Origin: an uncultured Gilliamella sp.
GTDB lineage: Bacteria; Pseudomonadota; Gammaproteobacteria; Enterobacterales; Orbaceae
Direction of reading: 5' to 3'
Assembly (NCBI GenBank): GCA_946481345.1
Contig: CAMLMY010000008.1
Location: 1 to 64,000, forward strand
Length of the DNA: 64,000 bases
Shown: positions 21,524 through 32,963 of the stretch, piece after piece
Layout of the letters: every line of letters begins with the position of its first letter
How positions within the stretch are numbered: the first letter of the stretch is position 1
Translations under genes and position numbers: made by a program
The notes under the pieces: generated by a model
What the model was told of the DNA's origin: nothing
What the model saw: only the letters and a program-made list of their open reading frames with translations
The model's database searches: none

Positions 21524-22424
21524 ATGTTCTTTCTTTCAATTCTAATTTGTTAATTGTTCTGAGGATTTTATCTGCTTCAGCCGTTTGCCCTAATTGATTA
21601 AGATAATTTGCCATCGCTCTTTTATAGGCAACTTTATTAACAATCGCCTTAGGTTGTGAATTCCACCATTTTATTAAGGCTAATGGATCACTATCGGTTG
21701 ATAATTGCTTGATACGACTTACATAGGCAACTTGTTTAAATTGGTCTAATTGCGACTCACTAAATGCTCCTGCTTTATACATAGCTGGCATAAGGTCAAT
21801 GATTGCTTGATAATCTTGTGTATCATAATAGATTTGATCAGCAAGCCTTAGTACTTCTGGATTACGAGGTTTTTCATTTAATAAAGTTTCAATTGTTGCT
21901 CGTGCTGCATCATATTCACGGTTTTTAATTTGCAAACGGATTTGCACTAATTGAAAAGCAAATAATTCGTTCGGCTGACAATGTTTGGCTGCTTGTTCTA
22001 GTGATTGATTAGCTGGAATTACTTCATCATTGTCAATTTGCGTTTGGGCAGCAAGTAAGAACGATAACGCTGTATTGGTTGACGCTTTGGCACTCTTCAT
22101 AAAAAATTTACTGGCTTGTTTATAATCCCCTTCAAGTAATGAAAGTTGTGCTTGCTCAAGTCGTTTAGCTGATTTTCTAGGTGATTTTGAGCGCAACCAA
22201 TTGCCCAACATGGTTTTGGAATTAAAGATTTTCTCAAAGAGCCAATAGCAAATGTATAAACAAAGTAAACCCAGTAATTCTAAGATCACAAAAGATATAA
22301 ATGACATACTGATTTTATAATTGGCGACCACAAAAACGGCTGAGCCTTGATGACCCTGTAATAATGGCCCTAGAAAAAATCCACCCACTAGCACTAAGAA
22401 AATAATTAATATTTTAAGCATCAT
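21522..22424 (-). CDS. hemY: HemY, inner-membrane TPR protein of the hem cluster (short form)
   Basis: 300 aa, about 100 residues shorter than the 398-aa E. coli HemY. Two N-terminal spans (about 1-20 and 40-62) with GPLLQGHQG between are the HemY_N domain. Cytoplasmic TPR helices follow (LLEGDYKQASKFFMKSA, NPEVLRLADQIYY, DLMPAMYKAGAF). The match to E. coli runs to the helix ending near residue 290 and then stops; the C-terminal TPR repeats are missing and only 44 bp separate the stop from azlD, so this is a real loss and not a frameshift within the window. Function in tetrapyrrole metabolism is inferred from the conserved hemCDXY order. It starts 8 bp after hemX. Confidence 0.9.
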   Translation of the reverse strand: MMLKILIIFLVLVGGFFLGPLLQGHQGSAVFVVANYKISMSFISFVILELLGLLCLYICYWLFEKIFNSKTMLGNWLRSKSPRKSAKRLEQAQLSLLEGDYKQASKFFMKSAKASTNTALSFLLAAQTQIDNDEVIPANQSLEQAAKHCQPNELFAFQLVQIRLQIKNREYDAARATIETLLNEKPRNPEVLRLADQIYYDTQDYQAIIDLMPAMYKAGAFSESQLDQFKQVAYVSRIKQLSTDSDPLALIKWWNSQPKAIVNKVAYKRAMANYLNQLGQTAEADKILRTINKLELKERT

Positions 22425-22431
22425 TATTCTC

Positions 22432-23886
22432 CTATTGTGCCAACATTAAATGAACACGAGTTTGCATCAGTTTTTCTAACTCACTGGCACTTTCGAGTTT
22501 GTTAGGTACAGATTGGTCACTAATCGATTGGTTGAGCAGATTGTCAAGGTCATCTAAGAAAGCTTTAACACTTGGTGCGTTACTATCAAAATAAGCACTC
22601 ACCCAAAGTAAAGCATCACTAAGTGCTCTTTGATAGATTAAATCTTGATGTCGAGGTACTGCTTGAGCAGCAATTAAAAGACGAAAACGAATATTTTCTC
22701 GAAGATAAAGTGATTGTTCTAACGTCAATGGTTCTTTAAAAATTTGGCATCTAAGCATCTGTTTTTCATCTAAGCCTGCTTTAGACAAACAGGTTTTGAA
22801 GTTATTTTCTTTTTCGTCGAGGTTTTCGATTGTAATGAATTTAGCCATAAAGTTTTTTGTATTCGTCATTAAATTACTAGACCAATCTGAAATTGACGAA
22901 GTAATACTTTGCTTATCATTATGATCCTTATCAGAATCAGCTTCTGAATTCACGCCTTGCGCGCTGGTCGTATGGGTATTTGATGGTTCTGTTTGGGTTG
23001 AGGCAATGGCATCATCATGTTGCGTCATGCCTAAATCTATTTGTTTATAATTACCAACTAAGGGAAGTTCATTGAGTGATTCTGAAAGTCCAACCAAATT
23101 CATGATAATGCCATCATAATCAATAAAACTCACCTGAGACAGTGAATTAATATCTTCAGTAATTGCTTGTCTTGCCGGTATTAAACTCGGATCATTTGCT
23201 TGTGCAAGACTTGCATCAGCATTTTTTAACAATAACCGAGCGGTCGCATAATCTTGCTCATTCCAGATTTTTCTTCCAGCTAAATGTACTAAATAATTAG
23301 CTTGAGAAATTAGCCAGACGTTGTAATTTGTTGCCGACATGGACGATAAGCGTTCATTAAGATTATAAATATTTTGCTCATTAAGTTTTGATGCATCATT
23401 GATCTGATTGGTTAATTGTTGTTGTGCTTTTTGTTGTTCATTTAATTGATCATCAACTCGCTGTTCTAATGTTGCTAACTGTTGATTCTGTCTATTTATC
23501 GCTTCTGTAATGTTATTTTGTAAATCATGAATAATACTATCTTTGGTGGTTTGCTTTAAATCAGCTAATTCTGTTTGTAAACTAGCAATCGTCTTTTTTT
23601 GGTTTTCAACTTGTGTATGACCGTGATAAAAAACAAAACCTCCAAGACCAAGAGTTAGCGCAATAGCTAAAAGGGATAGTTTTGATACAGGTGCTTTATT
23701 GACATTATTAGATGATGCAACTTTTTTTTCAACTGTTGGACTAGATTGGGCGGTTGTTGATGTTCTATTATCTTCTTTCATAGTCTTTTTCGCTTTATCT
23801 AAAGTAGTGATAGTGGAAGATTGGCTAAATGAAGAGGTGCTGATGGTAGAAAGTGTGGCATTGGCACCATAATATCGTAATGGCAT
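22432..23886 (-). CDS. hemX: HemX, membrane-anchored coiled-coil protein of the hem cluster
   Basis: 484 aa from the ATG at 23886, chosen because GAGG lies six bases ahead. Other starts are ATG 23898 (four residues longer) and ATG 23781 (MKEDNRTSTT, nearer the family N-terminus but with a weak ribosome site). A Ser/Thr-rich cytoplasmic tail is followed by one membrane span (LSLLAIALTLGLGGFVFYH), then a Gln-rich coiled coil (LADLKQTTKDSI to LNERLSSM) and a periplasmic helical domain. An acidic Ser/Thr/Asn linker splits the latter. Annotated in some species as uroporphyrinogen methyltransferase, but no methyltransferase motif is present. Part of hemC-D-X-Y. Confidence 0.9.
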   Translation of the reverse strand: MPLRYYGANATLSTISTSSFSQSSTITTLDKAKKTMKEDNRTSTTAQSSPTVEKKVASSNNVNKAPVSKLSLLAIALTLGLGGFVFYHGHTQVENQKKTIASLQTELADLKQTTKDSIIHDLQNNITEAINRQNQQLATLEQRVDDQLNEQQKAQQQLTNQINDASKLNEQNIYNLNERLSSMSATNYNVWLISQANYLVHLAGRKIWNEQDYATARLLLKNADASLAQANDPSLIPARQAITEDINSLSQVSFIDYDGIIMNLVGLSESLNELPLVGNYKQIDLGMTQHDDAIASTQTEPSNTHTTSAQGVNSEADSDKDHNDKQSITSSISDWSSNLMTNTKNFMAKFITIENLDEKENNFKTCLSKAGLDEKQMLRCQIFKEPLTLEQSLYLRENIRFRLLIAAQAVPRHQDLIYQRALSDALLWVSAYFDSNAPSVKAFLDDLDNLLNQSISDQSVPNKLESASELEKLMQTRVHLMLAQ

Positions 23887-24028
23887 AACTGACCTCATTT
23901 AGCATTGATATAATTAACAATATTATGACATAGAGTCATTATAGTTTTAAATAAAATTTGCTATTTGAATTAACAAACGATCATAATAACTTTTTTTAAC
24001 CTTGCTTTGCTATTACTTTTAATAAATT

Positions 24029-24051
24029 AAAATTTTATTCAATAAAATTTT
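24029..24051. repeat. 23-bp AT-only palindrome in the hemD-hemX gap
   Basis: AAAATTTTATT, C, AATAAAATTTT: 11-bp perfect arms around one C. It lies 77 bp past the hemD stop. It could fold as an AT hairpin that partly separates hemCD from hemXY, or simply be an AT-rich promoter element. Confidence 0.45.
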
Positions 24052-24127
24052 TTAAAATAAATAACCATCTTCACTATTACTATTTAAACGAATAAGCGAA
24101 AAGTGTTTTTCAATGTTATTAGGGGTA

Positions 24128-24856
24128 TTATAACGGGGTAGGGAAGTGTTGTTTTACAGCATAAAAGACAGTTTGATTATCAGCACTATTTACTAATAAC
24201 ACATTTTGCCATGTTAACTCTTTAGCTTTTGTAAAAATTCTTTGGCTGGTTACCAGTAAACAACTTTGCTTTTTGTGTTCATCACTGCTATAGGATTCAA
24301 GTTGGATGAGGTGTTCAATACTGGTAATAATAATGAGTTGTTGTGAGATATGCTCAGATAAGATATCAGGTTGATAGGTTATGGGAGAGCGAGAATAACA
24401 CTCAATCAATTTTACTTTGGCTTGGCGAGACCTTAGCGTTTGTGCCAGTAATGGTCGACCTGAATTACCACATAAGATTAAAATGTTTCGTTGTTTTACT
24501 GATTGTTGTTGAAGTAACACTAATAATCCTTCACTGTCTTCTCTATCAGGATAATTAACTTCAACTTCAGTGAATTGCTTAAATAATTGTGCAGATTTTT
24601 TGCCTATTGCAAAATAACTAATGTTTTTTGGTAAGGTCAAATTGGTAACATACTGATTAATGGCATGAGTTACTTGGGGGGAAACCACTATCACGATATC
24701 TTGGGGTAATAGTTGGTTTAACTGATGCTGTAACTGTAGAATGTCACGGCCTTGTGAAATTTTAAAAAATGGCAAATGTTGCGCAGGTAGATTGGCTTGG
24801 TTAAATAACTCACTTAATTTTTCACCTTCCGGAGAGGGTCTGGTTACAAAAATCAT
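24128..24856 (-). CDS. hemD: Uroporphyrinogen-III synthase HemD
   Basis: 242 aa. It closes and inverts ring D of hydroxymethylbilane to give uroporphyrinogen III. The two-lobed fold is reflected in an N-terminal [18 protein letters not shown] and a central [11 protein letters not shown] and LLVLLQQQ region. Sequence conservation is low, as usual for HemD, but position fixes it: its ATG overlaps the hemC stop by four bases. It is followed after about 240 bp by hemX, a larger gap than in E. coli. Confidence 0.94.
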   Translation of the reverse strand: MIFVTRPSPEGEKLSELFNQANLPAQHLPFFKISQGRDILQLQHQLNQLLPQDIVIVVSPQVTHAINQYVTNLTLPKNISYFAIGKKSAQLFKQFTEVEVNYPDREDSEGLLVLLQQQSVKQRNILILCGNSGRPLLAQTLRSRQAKVKLIECYSRSPITYQPDILSEHISQQLIIITSIEHLIQLESYSSDEHKKQSCLLVTSQRIFTKAKELTWQNVLLVNSADNQTVFYAVKQHFPTPL

Positions 24857-25773
24857 GCGTCTAATAATTCCGTTAAAATTAAATCTGCACCTTGATTTAA
24901 TAACTGTTTAGCAAGCTTTTCACCTAAAGATTCGGCTTCGTTTATAAAACCTGTTATCTGTTGTTTAATTATTTTCGAACCGTCTACACGACCCACCAGA
25001 CCTTGTAACGTTAATTCATCATTATTCAGCCTGCAATAACCCGCAATAGGTACTTGGCATCCACCTTGTAAAGCGTTATTCATTGCTCTTTCGGCTTGGA
25101 TACAAGCTCGACTTTCTTTATCGTCAAGAACTGAAATAATGTCCAATATTTGTTTATCGTCAGTGCGACTTTCAATACCAATTGCGCCTTGTCCAACAGC
25201 GGGCAACATTAAATCTGTACCTATGTATTGAGTTATTCTATGTTCTAAAGATAAACGTTTTAAACCGACTGACGCCAGAATTATGGCATCATATTGCCCA
25301 TCATCCAATTTATTGAGGCGTGTGCCTACATTACCTCGAAGATCTTTAATTATTAAATGGGGATAATGACTGCGCAACTGACATTGGCGCCGTAAACTTG
25401 ATGTACCAACAATCGCACCTTCAGGTAAATCATTTAGACTGGCATATTTATTAGCAACAAAGGCATCTCGAACCTCATCTCTTTGGCAAATTGCTGCTAG
25501 CATTAAACCTTCAGGGAACTGAGCGGGAATGTCTTTGATTGAGTGAACCGCAATATCTGCTTCATTATTTAATATTGCTTGTTCTAACTGTTTAACAAAA
25601 AGACCTTTTCCGCCAATTTTTGATAATGGACTATCAAGTATAATATCACCTTGAGTCACCATTGGAATAAGTTCAACCGTTAAATCTTTATGTGCTAATA
25701 ATAGATTTTGTTTAACGAAATTAGCTTGCCATAACGCTAATGGGCTTTTCCTTGTTGCAATACGAATCTTCAA
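24853..25773 (-). CDS. hemC: Porphobilinogen deaminase (hydroxymethylbilane synthase) HemC
   Basis: 306 aa. It polymerises four porphobilinogens into hydroxymethylbilane. The N-terminal [15 protein letters not shown], the [11 protein letters not shown] loop and the Arg-rich [11 protein letters not shown] are conserved. The dipyrromethane cofactor is attached to the Cys in [11 protein letters not shown]. First gene of the hemC-D-X-Y run and overlapping hemD by four bases. Preceded on the same strand by the purB hairpin. Confidence 0.98.
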   Translation of the reverse strand: MKIRIATRKSPLALWQANFVKQNLLLAHKDLTVELIPMVTQGDIILDSPLSKIGGKGLFVKQLEQAILNNEADIAVHSIKDIPAQFPEGLMLAAICQRDEVRDAFVANKYASLNDLPEGAIVGTSSLRRQCQLRSHYPHLIIKDLRGNVGTRLNKLDDGQYDAIILASVGLKRLSLEHRITQYIGTDLMLPAVGQGAIGIESRTDDKQILDIISVLDDKESRACIQAERAMNNALQGGCQVPIAGYCRLNNDELTLQGLVGRVDGSKIIKQQITGFINEAESLGEKLAKQLLNQGADLILTELLDA

Positions 25774-25834
25774 TTCATTTTCCTAATTTTATAAATGAGG
25801 CTTTTTGTTTGGTTAACTTGTTATTTTTATAGCA

Positions 25835-25865
25835 CTAAGGATAATTATTGATAATCAATCCTTAG
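25835..25865 (-). terminator. Hairpin between purB and hemC
   Basis: CTAAGGAT (25835-25842) and ATCCTTAG (25858-25865), perfect 8-bp arms, with TTGATAATCAA folding inside. On the minus strand it is followed by TGCTATAAAAATAAC, a poor U-tail, so it may be a weak terminator of purB. Confidence 0.45.
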
Positions 25866-25899
25866 CACAGTTGTTGTTATACTTTATGATCAGTAAACA

Positions 25900-27962
<2,063 letters not shown>

Positions 27963-27963
27963 T

Positions 27964-29082
27964 TTACAACTCCTGTCTACCTATGATTCGCTCTTCAATG
28001 ATGCCGCCACCAAGACATACTTCTCCTTGATAAAATACGGCTGATTGTCCTGGCGTTACTGCAGCAACAGGATGAGTAAATATCACTTCAATTTTATCTT
28101 CTGATAAAGGATTAACTTGGCAAGCGATATCTTGCTGACGATAACGTGTTTTAACGGTACATGTAAAAGGTTTGCTGACAACTTGACGATCAACCCAATG
28201 TAATTGGCTAGCAATTAATCCATCAGAAAATAATGCAGGATGGTCATGTCCTTGTGCAACAATCAATTCATTATTTTGTAAATCTTTATCTACCACATAC
28301 CAAGGTGTATCATCAGCTTGTTTTAAACCACCAATACCTAAGCCTTTACGCTGTCCTAATGTGTGATACATAAGTCCATGGTGCTTTCCAATTATTTCAC
28401 CATCTACCGTGCGAATTGCTCCCGCCTTTGCAGGTAAATAGCGCGCTAAAAAGTCACTGAATTTTCGTTCTCCAATAAAACAGATACCTGTAGAATCTTT
28501 TTTAGCCGCCGTTGCTAAACCTAATTGTTGGGCGATTTCACGTACTTTCGGTTTTTCCAGTTCACCTACTGGAAATAAGCTTTGCTTAATTTGAGCTTCA
28601 CTTAGAGTGTAAAGAAAATAACTTTGGTCTTTATTGTTATCCACACCTCGCAATAATTCAACTTTGCCATTACTTTCACGTTTGCGTACATAATGACCTG
28701 TTGCGATATAATCTGCACCAAGATCTTCTGCTGCATATTCAAGAAAGGCTTTAAATTTGATCTCTTTATTACATAAGATATCTGGATTTGGCGTGCGACC
28801 TGCTTTATATTCAGATAAAAAATGTTCAAAAACATTATCCCAATATTCAGCAGCAAAATTGATAGTGTGTAATTTGATATTCAATTTATCACAAACGGCT
28901 TGAGCATCGGCTAAATCGACTGATGCGGAACAATACTCTTCGGTATCATCTTCTTCCCAATTTTTCATAAATAAGCCAACAACATGGTAACCTTGTTGCT
29001 GTAATAGATAAGCTGAAACAGATGAGTCAACGCCGCCAGACATGCCGACAACAACTTTTTGGGGTGTATTTACATTTGACAT
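27964..29082 (-). CDS. mnmA: tRNA-specific 2-thiouridylase MnmA
   Basis: 372 aa. It adds sulfur to U34 of Lys, Glu and Gln tRNAs using sulfur relayed by the Tus system. The PP-loop [16 protein letters not shown] binds ATP. The two catalytic cysteines are in [13 protein letters not shown] and [11 protein letters not shown]. The C-terminal beta-barrel with [11 protein letters not shown] and [16 protein letters not shown] is complete. First gene of mnmA-hflD-purB. Its upstream gap leads to the phage-type repressor. Confidence 0.98.
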   Translation of the reverse strand: MSNVNTPQKVVVGMSGGVDSSVSAYLLQQQGYHVVGLFMKNWEEDDTEEYCSASVDLADAQAVCDKLNIKLHTINFAAEYWDNVFEHFLSEYKAGRTPNPDILCNKEIKFKAFLEYAAEDLGADYIATGHYVRKRESNGKVELLRGVDNNKDQSYFLYTLSEAQIKQSLFPVGELEKPKVREIAQQLGLATAAKKDSTGICFIGERKFSDFLARYLPAKAGAIRTVDGEIIGKHHGLMYHTLGQRKGLGIGGLKQADDTPWYVVDKDLQNNELIVAQGHDHPALFSDGLIASQLHWVDRQVVSKPFTCTVKTRYRQQDIACQVNPLSEDKIEVIFTHPVAAVTPGQSAVFYQGEVCLGGGIIEERIIGRQEL

Positions 29083-29280
29083 AATAACAAAATAGTAGAC
29101 TTAAGGATTATGATAATTTTACCATACCTCAATTAAAAAGCATAAAGTTATACCCACAACAGTTTATTTAATCGTGACTGTTTTTTGCTAAAACATAGGG
29201 TAACCTCAAACATTTTTACATTTTTTTAAACTGATTTTAAAGTTTATATGAGAGAAAAAAACGAATTAATAATTTTTTTT

Positions 29281-29313
29281 ATAACTCAGTCGAGTAATTA
29301 GCGACTGAGTTAT
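29281..29313. terminator. 12-bp hairpin between mnmA and the repressor gene
   Basis: ATAACTCAGTCG (29281-29292) and CGACTGAGTTAT (29302-29313) pair perfectly over a 9-nt loop, 26 bp past the repressor stop codon. The flanking T-tract (29272-29280) is on the wrong side for a minus-strand U-tail, so termination is uncertain. It marks the mnmA-side edge of the phage-type module. Confidence 0.5.
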
Positions 29314-29338
29314 TAAGATATTATATATAGTTTTTTTA

Positions 29339-30025
29339 TTAAAAATCCTTTAATAAATAGATGACATGCCCAATGATTTCGAAATTCTGTGGCGAGTTTT
29401 TATCAATCAGAAGCGTTGGGTACTTAGGATTATCACACAATAAAGCTAAATTAGTTCCTTGATTTTGTATTCGTTTAACACAAATTTGGTCATCATATTG
29501 CACAGCATAAAGATAACCATCAATCGGTTTACAATATGCTTTATTAATGATCAAAATATCATGGTTGGATATAGTCGGATCCATACTGTCACCTTTAGCC
29601 CAAATTGCAGTCAAATCCTCAGTTTTACAACCTTGATTTTTAATCAAGTTTACTTCAAAAGGGATAGAATCAATTCGTGATAATGGATTGACATTTTTAT
29701 TTAGGTCATGAAAAGGAATACGAATTGATTCTGTCGCTATAGAATCGCTAAGTAAACGACATTCTCCTTTTCCTGTCGCTAACCATTCAATAGGCACATC
29801 ACATTTTTGGGCAATAATTGCTAATCGATTTAAAGATGGATAGGTTTTACCAGATAAATAATCTCGAATTACAGCTTCTGACATGCCAACTTTTTTGGCA
29901 AAAGCATTACCGGATAGTCCTTCTAATAATAAAGTTAATCTATTTTTAAAATTTATTACGCCAGTTTTTGTTAAAATGCTCGTTTTTTCGTGCTCACTGA
30001 GCGTTTTAAAGTTGTTTTCTTTCAT
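29339..30025 (-). CDS. Phage-type repressor: XRE helix-turn-helix plus S24 (LexA-like) peptidase
   Basis: 228 aa. Residues about 27-75 are a helix-turn-helix domain (NRLTLLLEGLSGNAFAKKVGMSEAVI with the recognition helix in EAVIRDYLSG). Residues about 125-225 are an S24 peptidase: the nucleophile Ser sits in WAKGDSMDPTI and the general-base Lys in QICVKRIQNQ. This architecture is that of Mu-C/lambda-CI type repressors that self-cleave on RecA activation. It is transcribed divergently from a Ner-like gene 151 bp away, exactly the control switch of Mu-like phages, yet no other phage gene lies nearby. It may be a domesticated regulator or the relic of a prophage. Confidence 0.92.
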   Translation of the reverse strand: MKENNFKTLSEHEKTSILTKTGVINFKNRLTLLLEGLSGNAFAKKVGMSEAVIRDYLSGKTYPSLNRLAIIAQKCDVPIEWLATGKGECRLLSDSIATESIRIPFHDLNKNVNPLSRIDSIPFEVNLIKNQGCKTEDLTAIWAKGDSMDPTISNHDILIINKAYCKPIDGYLYAVQYDDQICVKRIQNQGTNLALLCDNPKYPTLLIDKNSPQNFEIIGHVIYLLKDF

Positions 30026-30097
30026 TTTTTATTCCATTTTACAGATTTTTTTTGTTTTTATGGTTTTGTTTCGTTTTTTTATGTGTTATTCTTTTTA

Positions 30098-30145
30098 TGG
30101 TAACATTTTACCACTTAGTATTGTAATGCCGATAATCATTACAAT
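30098..30145. promoter_or_regulatory. Two operator-like palindromes between repressor and ner-like gene
   Basis: TGGTAA-CATT-TTACCA (30098-30113) and TATTGTAATG-N8-CATTACAATA (30119-30128 with 30137-30146) both lie in the 151-bp divergent region. Two different perfect repeats suit two different regulators, one for the S24 repressor and one for the Ner-like protein. This is inference from position and symmetry. Confidence 0.6.
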
Positions 30146-30176
30146 AGCAAAGAATTAACCTGAAGAGGATCTCATA

Positions 30177-30401
30177 ATGAGCGAACAAGATCAAGATTGG
30201 TCACCATCAAGAGTTGTCGGTGAAATTAAAATTAGAGGTGGAAACTTAAGAGCACTATCAAGATCAAGTGGCTTACAAGCTGATACTTTGAGAAATGCTT
30301 TATATCGACATTGTCCTAAATATGAAAGAATTATTGCTGAATATTTACAAGTTTCTGTTGAGACTATTTGGCCTTCACGTTATAACATTCAAGTAAAATA
30401 A
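30177..30401 (+). CDS. Ner/Nlp-family DNA-binding protein
   Basis: 74 aa single-domain protein that strongly resembles phage Mu Ner and its bacterial relatives SfsB/Nlp: a start rich in acid and the segment DWSPSRVVGEIKIRGGN, the helix-turn-helix LRALSRSSGLQADTLRNAL, then HCPKYERIIAEYL and the hallmark ending ETIWPSRY. GAAGAGGA stands eight bases before the ATG. In Mu, Ner turns down both repressor and early promoters; here there is no transposase A/B downstream, only the tpiA terminator, so the target may be host genes or the pair itself. Confidence 0.9.
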   Translation: MSEQDQDWSPSRVVGEIKIRGGNLRALSRSSGLQADTLRNALYRHCPKYERIIAEYLQVSVETIWPSRYNIQVK

Positions 30402-30437
30402 TTATTTTTGATACTACATCAATTTAAATTCTTCTTT

Positions 30438-30466
30438 CAAAAAAATGACGCCTTTTCAGGCGTCAC
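30438..30466 (-). terminator. Rho-independent terminator of tpiA
   Basis: On the minus strand TGACGCC, TGAAAA, GGCGTCA then TTTTTTT. It ends 5 bp past the tpiA stop and would also stop the ner-like transcript in reverse. Confidence 0.9.
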
Positions 30467-30470
30467 TATT

Positions 30471-31235
30471 TTATTTTTTTGCTTGTTCTGCTGCTCGAAC
30501 AATTGCTGCAAAAGCATCTGCTTTAAGTGATGCACCACCCACTAAAGCACCATCAATATCTGGTTGTGTAAATAATTCTGCTGCATTTTTATCATTTACT
30601 GAACCGCCATATTGAATAATAACTTGTTCTGCAACTTTAGCATCTTGTTTTGCAATATGATCACGGATGAATTTATGAACCGCTTGAGCTTGGGCTGGAG
30701 TCGCAGATTTGCCAGTACCAATAGCCCAAACAGGCTCATAAGCAATTACTGCGCCGTTGAATGCTTCAACACCTAATGCATTTATTACAGCATCAATTTG
30801 GCGTGCGCATACTGATTGAGTTTGACCCGCTTCATTTTCAGCTTCAGTTTCACCGATACAAAGAACCGGTACTAAACCAGATTCTTTTAATACACCAAAT
30901 TTTTTGGCAATAAACTCATCTGACTCTTTGTGGTAAGTACGACGTTCTGAATGGCCGATAATTACATGAGTGACGCCCACTTCTTTTAACATTGTCGCTG
31001 ATACTTCACCTGTATAAGCGCCAGACAAGTTAACATCTACATCTTGGGCACCTAAAATAATATTAGAACCACCTAATTGATGTTTAACAAAGTCTAAATA
31101 AACTACTGGTGGGGCAATAGCAATATCACACGCTGCTTCTGTTGATAGTTCTTTTCTTAAACCCTCAACTAAATTTTTAGCCATATCTATACTACCATTG
31201 AGTTTCCAGTTACCCATAACGAGAGGTTTTCGCAT
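30471..31235 (-). CDS. tpiA: Triosephosphate isomerase TpiA
   Basis: 254 aa from the ATG at 31235, with GGAG seven bases upstream; a TTG four codons earlier is unlikely. It interconverts dihydroxyacetone phosphate and glyceraldehyde-3-phosphate. The active-site residues are Lys in MGNWKLNGS, His in [10 protein letters not shown], Glu in [12 protein letters not shown] and the phosphate loop GGSVNDKN / ALVGGASL. Monocistronic, divergent from zapB. Confidence 0.98.
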   Translation of the reverse strand: MRKPLVMGNWKLNGSIDMAKNLVEGLRKELSTEAACDIAIAPPVVYLDFVKHQLGGSNIILGAQDVDVNLSGAYTGEVSATMLKEVGVTHVIIGHSERRTYHKESDEFIAKKFGVLKESGLVPVLCIGETEAENEAGQTQSVCARQIDAVINALGVEAFNGAVIAYEPVWAIGTGKSATPAQAQAVHKFIRDHIAKQDAKVAEQVIIQYGGSVNDKNAAELFTQPDIDGALVGGASLKADAFAAIVRAAEQAKK

Positions 31236-31335
31236 AATTTTCTCCAACTTAAGTTTTAAAAAGGTGTTGATTTTAGAATGAATTCGTTATAATGATAAGT
31301 ATTATACATCAAATAATTTGAGCTTGAGGAAAAAT

Positions 31336-31581
31336 ATGACATTAGAAATTTTAAATCAGTTAGAAAATAAAATTCAGCATACTGTTAATACTATTACAAC
31401 ATTACAAAACGAAATTGCGACTTTAAAACAAGGCAATCAAGAATTAGAACAGTTGATCAATGACAGTTCAGACGAAATGAAAGCGTTACGCGAAGAAAAT
31501 GAAAAGCTCAAACAAGATCAACAAGTTTGGCAGCAACGTATCCAAACTTTATTAACCAAAATAGGTGAAATAACACAATAA
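31336..31581 (+). CDS. zapB: Cell division protein ZapB
   Basis: 81 aa from the ATG at 31336, which has GAGGAAAA before it; the frame extends six codons upstream without a ribosome site. The whole protein is one antiparallel coiled coil with heptads (LEILNQLENKIQHTV, LQNEIATLKQGNQELEQ, LREENEKLKQDQQ), typical of ZapB, which bundles with ZapA at the Z-ring and links it to MatP. Length matches E. coli ZapB. Divergent from tpiA. Confidence 0.94.
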   Translation: MTLEILNQLENKIQHTVNTITTLQNEIATLKQGNQELEQLINDSSDEMKALREENEKLKQDQQVWQQRIQTLLTKIGEITQ

Positions 31582-31657
31582 ATCACGCTATTTATAAACG
31601 CGGCTTATCTTGCGATTGTTTTTTATTTCATTAATAGAATTGTGAAAATTAACTATA

Positions 31658-32962
31658 ATGCGAGAAGAGTTAAAATCGTTGTGGATTGCTCAGACTATTC
31701 ATCTAATTGAAAAAGAATCTGGGCGATTTGCTGATCAAGATATTAATCGACAAGTAAGAGTGGCTCAAACGTCACTGGTTAATCGTATCGTTATGCGTGC
31801 GGTCATGTTATCAAAACAAAATGGTTTGTATGCAGCGCAAAAAAATTTATTAAGAGCAATAAACCTTTCCTTTCTCATATTTATTTTTCTTTCTATTATT
31901 TGTGGTGCATCATTGGCTTTTAGTACATTAAGTCAAAATCCAATTAATTTGTATTGGGCGCTTTTTAGTTTACTAGGTCTTCATTTAATTACTTTATTTA
32001 TCTGGTTAGTCTCTTCTTTTTTGTTTACTAATTTAGGTGGTAGCTTTTTAGTTTATTGCTGGTTATGGTTAGCAAAAAAGTTCTCCCAAAAAAAGACGGT
32101 ACAACAGCTTATTCCAGCTTTTATTGAGTTATTTGGTGGACGTATTCGTTGGTTAATTGGATTTGTACTTAATTTTTTTTGGACAGTAATTTTAAGTAGT
32201 GCCTTAATAGTGCTTATTGCCTTATTTTCAACAAAACATTATAGCTTTCAATGGAAAACAACATTACTTAGCTCAGATACAATTATTAGCCTAACTCATT
32301 ATTTAGGTTGGTTACCCTCAAAAATAGGGTTTATGATTCCTGATGATAATATTATCAGATTAAGTGAACACGCGCTAAATGCTGGAGAAATACGTTCTGC
32401 TTGGGCAATTTGGTTGCTCGGTGTTTTCATCGTTTATGGTTTAGCGATTCGATTTTTATGTATGATAATTTGCGGGATTAATTGGTTGGTAAGTTGTCGA
32501 CGAATTAAATTCAATACCCAACATCCCGATTATCAATTATTAGCCAATGATCTACAACCTATATTATTTCATGTTGAAGATGAAGACAAGAAAGATAACG
32601 TTAAATTTGAACAATCAATTTCGCATTTGACTCAAGAGGGGATAGGTACTTTCTTGGTGGCAATTGATGTGCAAGAAAAGTGGAATCCACCCAATTCAGT
32701 AACCTTTTTAGGTTTTTTAAATACCCGTGAACAGCGCCGTAAAATTCTTGACTATTTACAATTAACACCTGCTAAAAAGTTATTAATCGCGATTGATACG
32801 GATAGGGCTCCCGATCGGGGTATGTTAAATTTAATTAATCAACTGACAAGTAAATCGCAACAAAGTCGGATTTGGTTTATCAATCAAGGCAAACAATTTA
32901 ATAATTGGCAAGCGTTATCGTTACAATCTGCTTTACCAACGTGGTTAGGCGAGGAATTTTAA
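31658..32962 (+). CDS. DUF2868 membrane protein
   Basis: 434 aa. A charged cytoplasmic N-terminus (about 1-65) is followed by membrane spans near 67-88, 97-122, 165-190 and 247-275, then a soluble C-terminal third (NSVTFLGFLNTREQRRKILDYL; IDTDRAPDRGMLNLI). The arrangement and the gene pair with a DUF3482 GTPase one base downstream identify it as DUF2868. The two families occur together in many gammaproteobacteria and have no settled function. The start has only a weak ribosome site. A receptor or effector for the adjacent GTPase at the inner membrane is the likely role, by inference. Confidence 0.88.
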   Translation: MREELKSLWIAQTIHLIEKESGRFADQDINRQVRVAQTSLVNRIVMRAVMLSKQNGLYAAQKNLLRAINLSFLIFIFLSIICGASLAFSTLSQNPINLYWALFSLLGLHLITLFIWLVSSFLFTNLGGSFLVYCWLWLAKKFSQKKTVQQLIPAFIELFGGRIRWLIGFVLNFFWTVILSSALIVLIALFSTKHYSFQWKTTLLSSDTIISLTHYLGWLPSKIGFMIPDDNIIRLSEHALNAGEIRSAWAIWLLGVFIVYGLAIRFLCMIICGINWLVSCRRIKFNTQHPDYQLLANDLQPILFHVEDEDKKDNVKFEQSISHLTQEGIGTFLVAIDVQEKWNPPNSVTFLGFLNTREQRRKILDYLQLTPAKKLLIAIDTDRAPDRGMLNLINQLTSKSQQSRIWFINQGKQFNNWQALSLQSALPTWLGEEF

Positions 32963-32963
32963 C

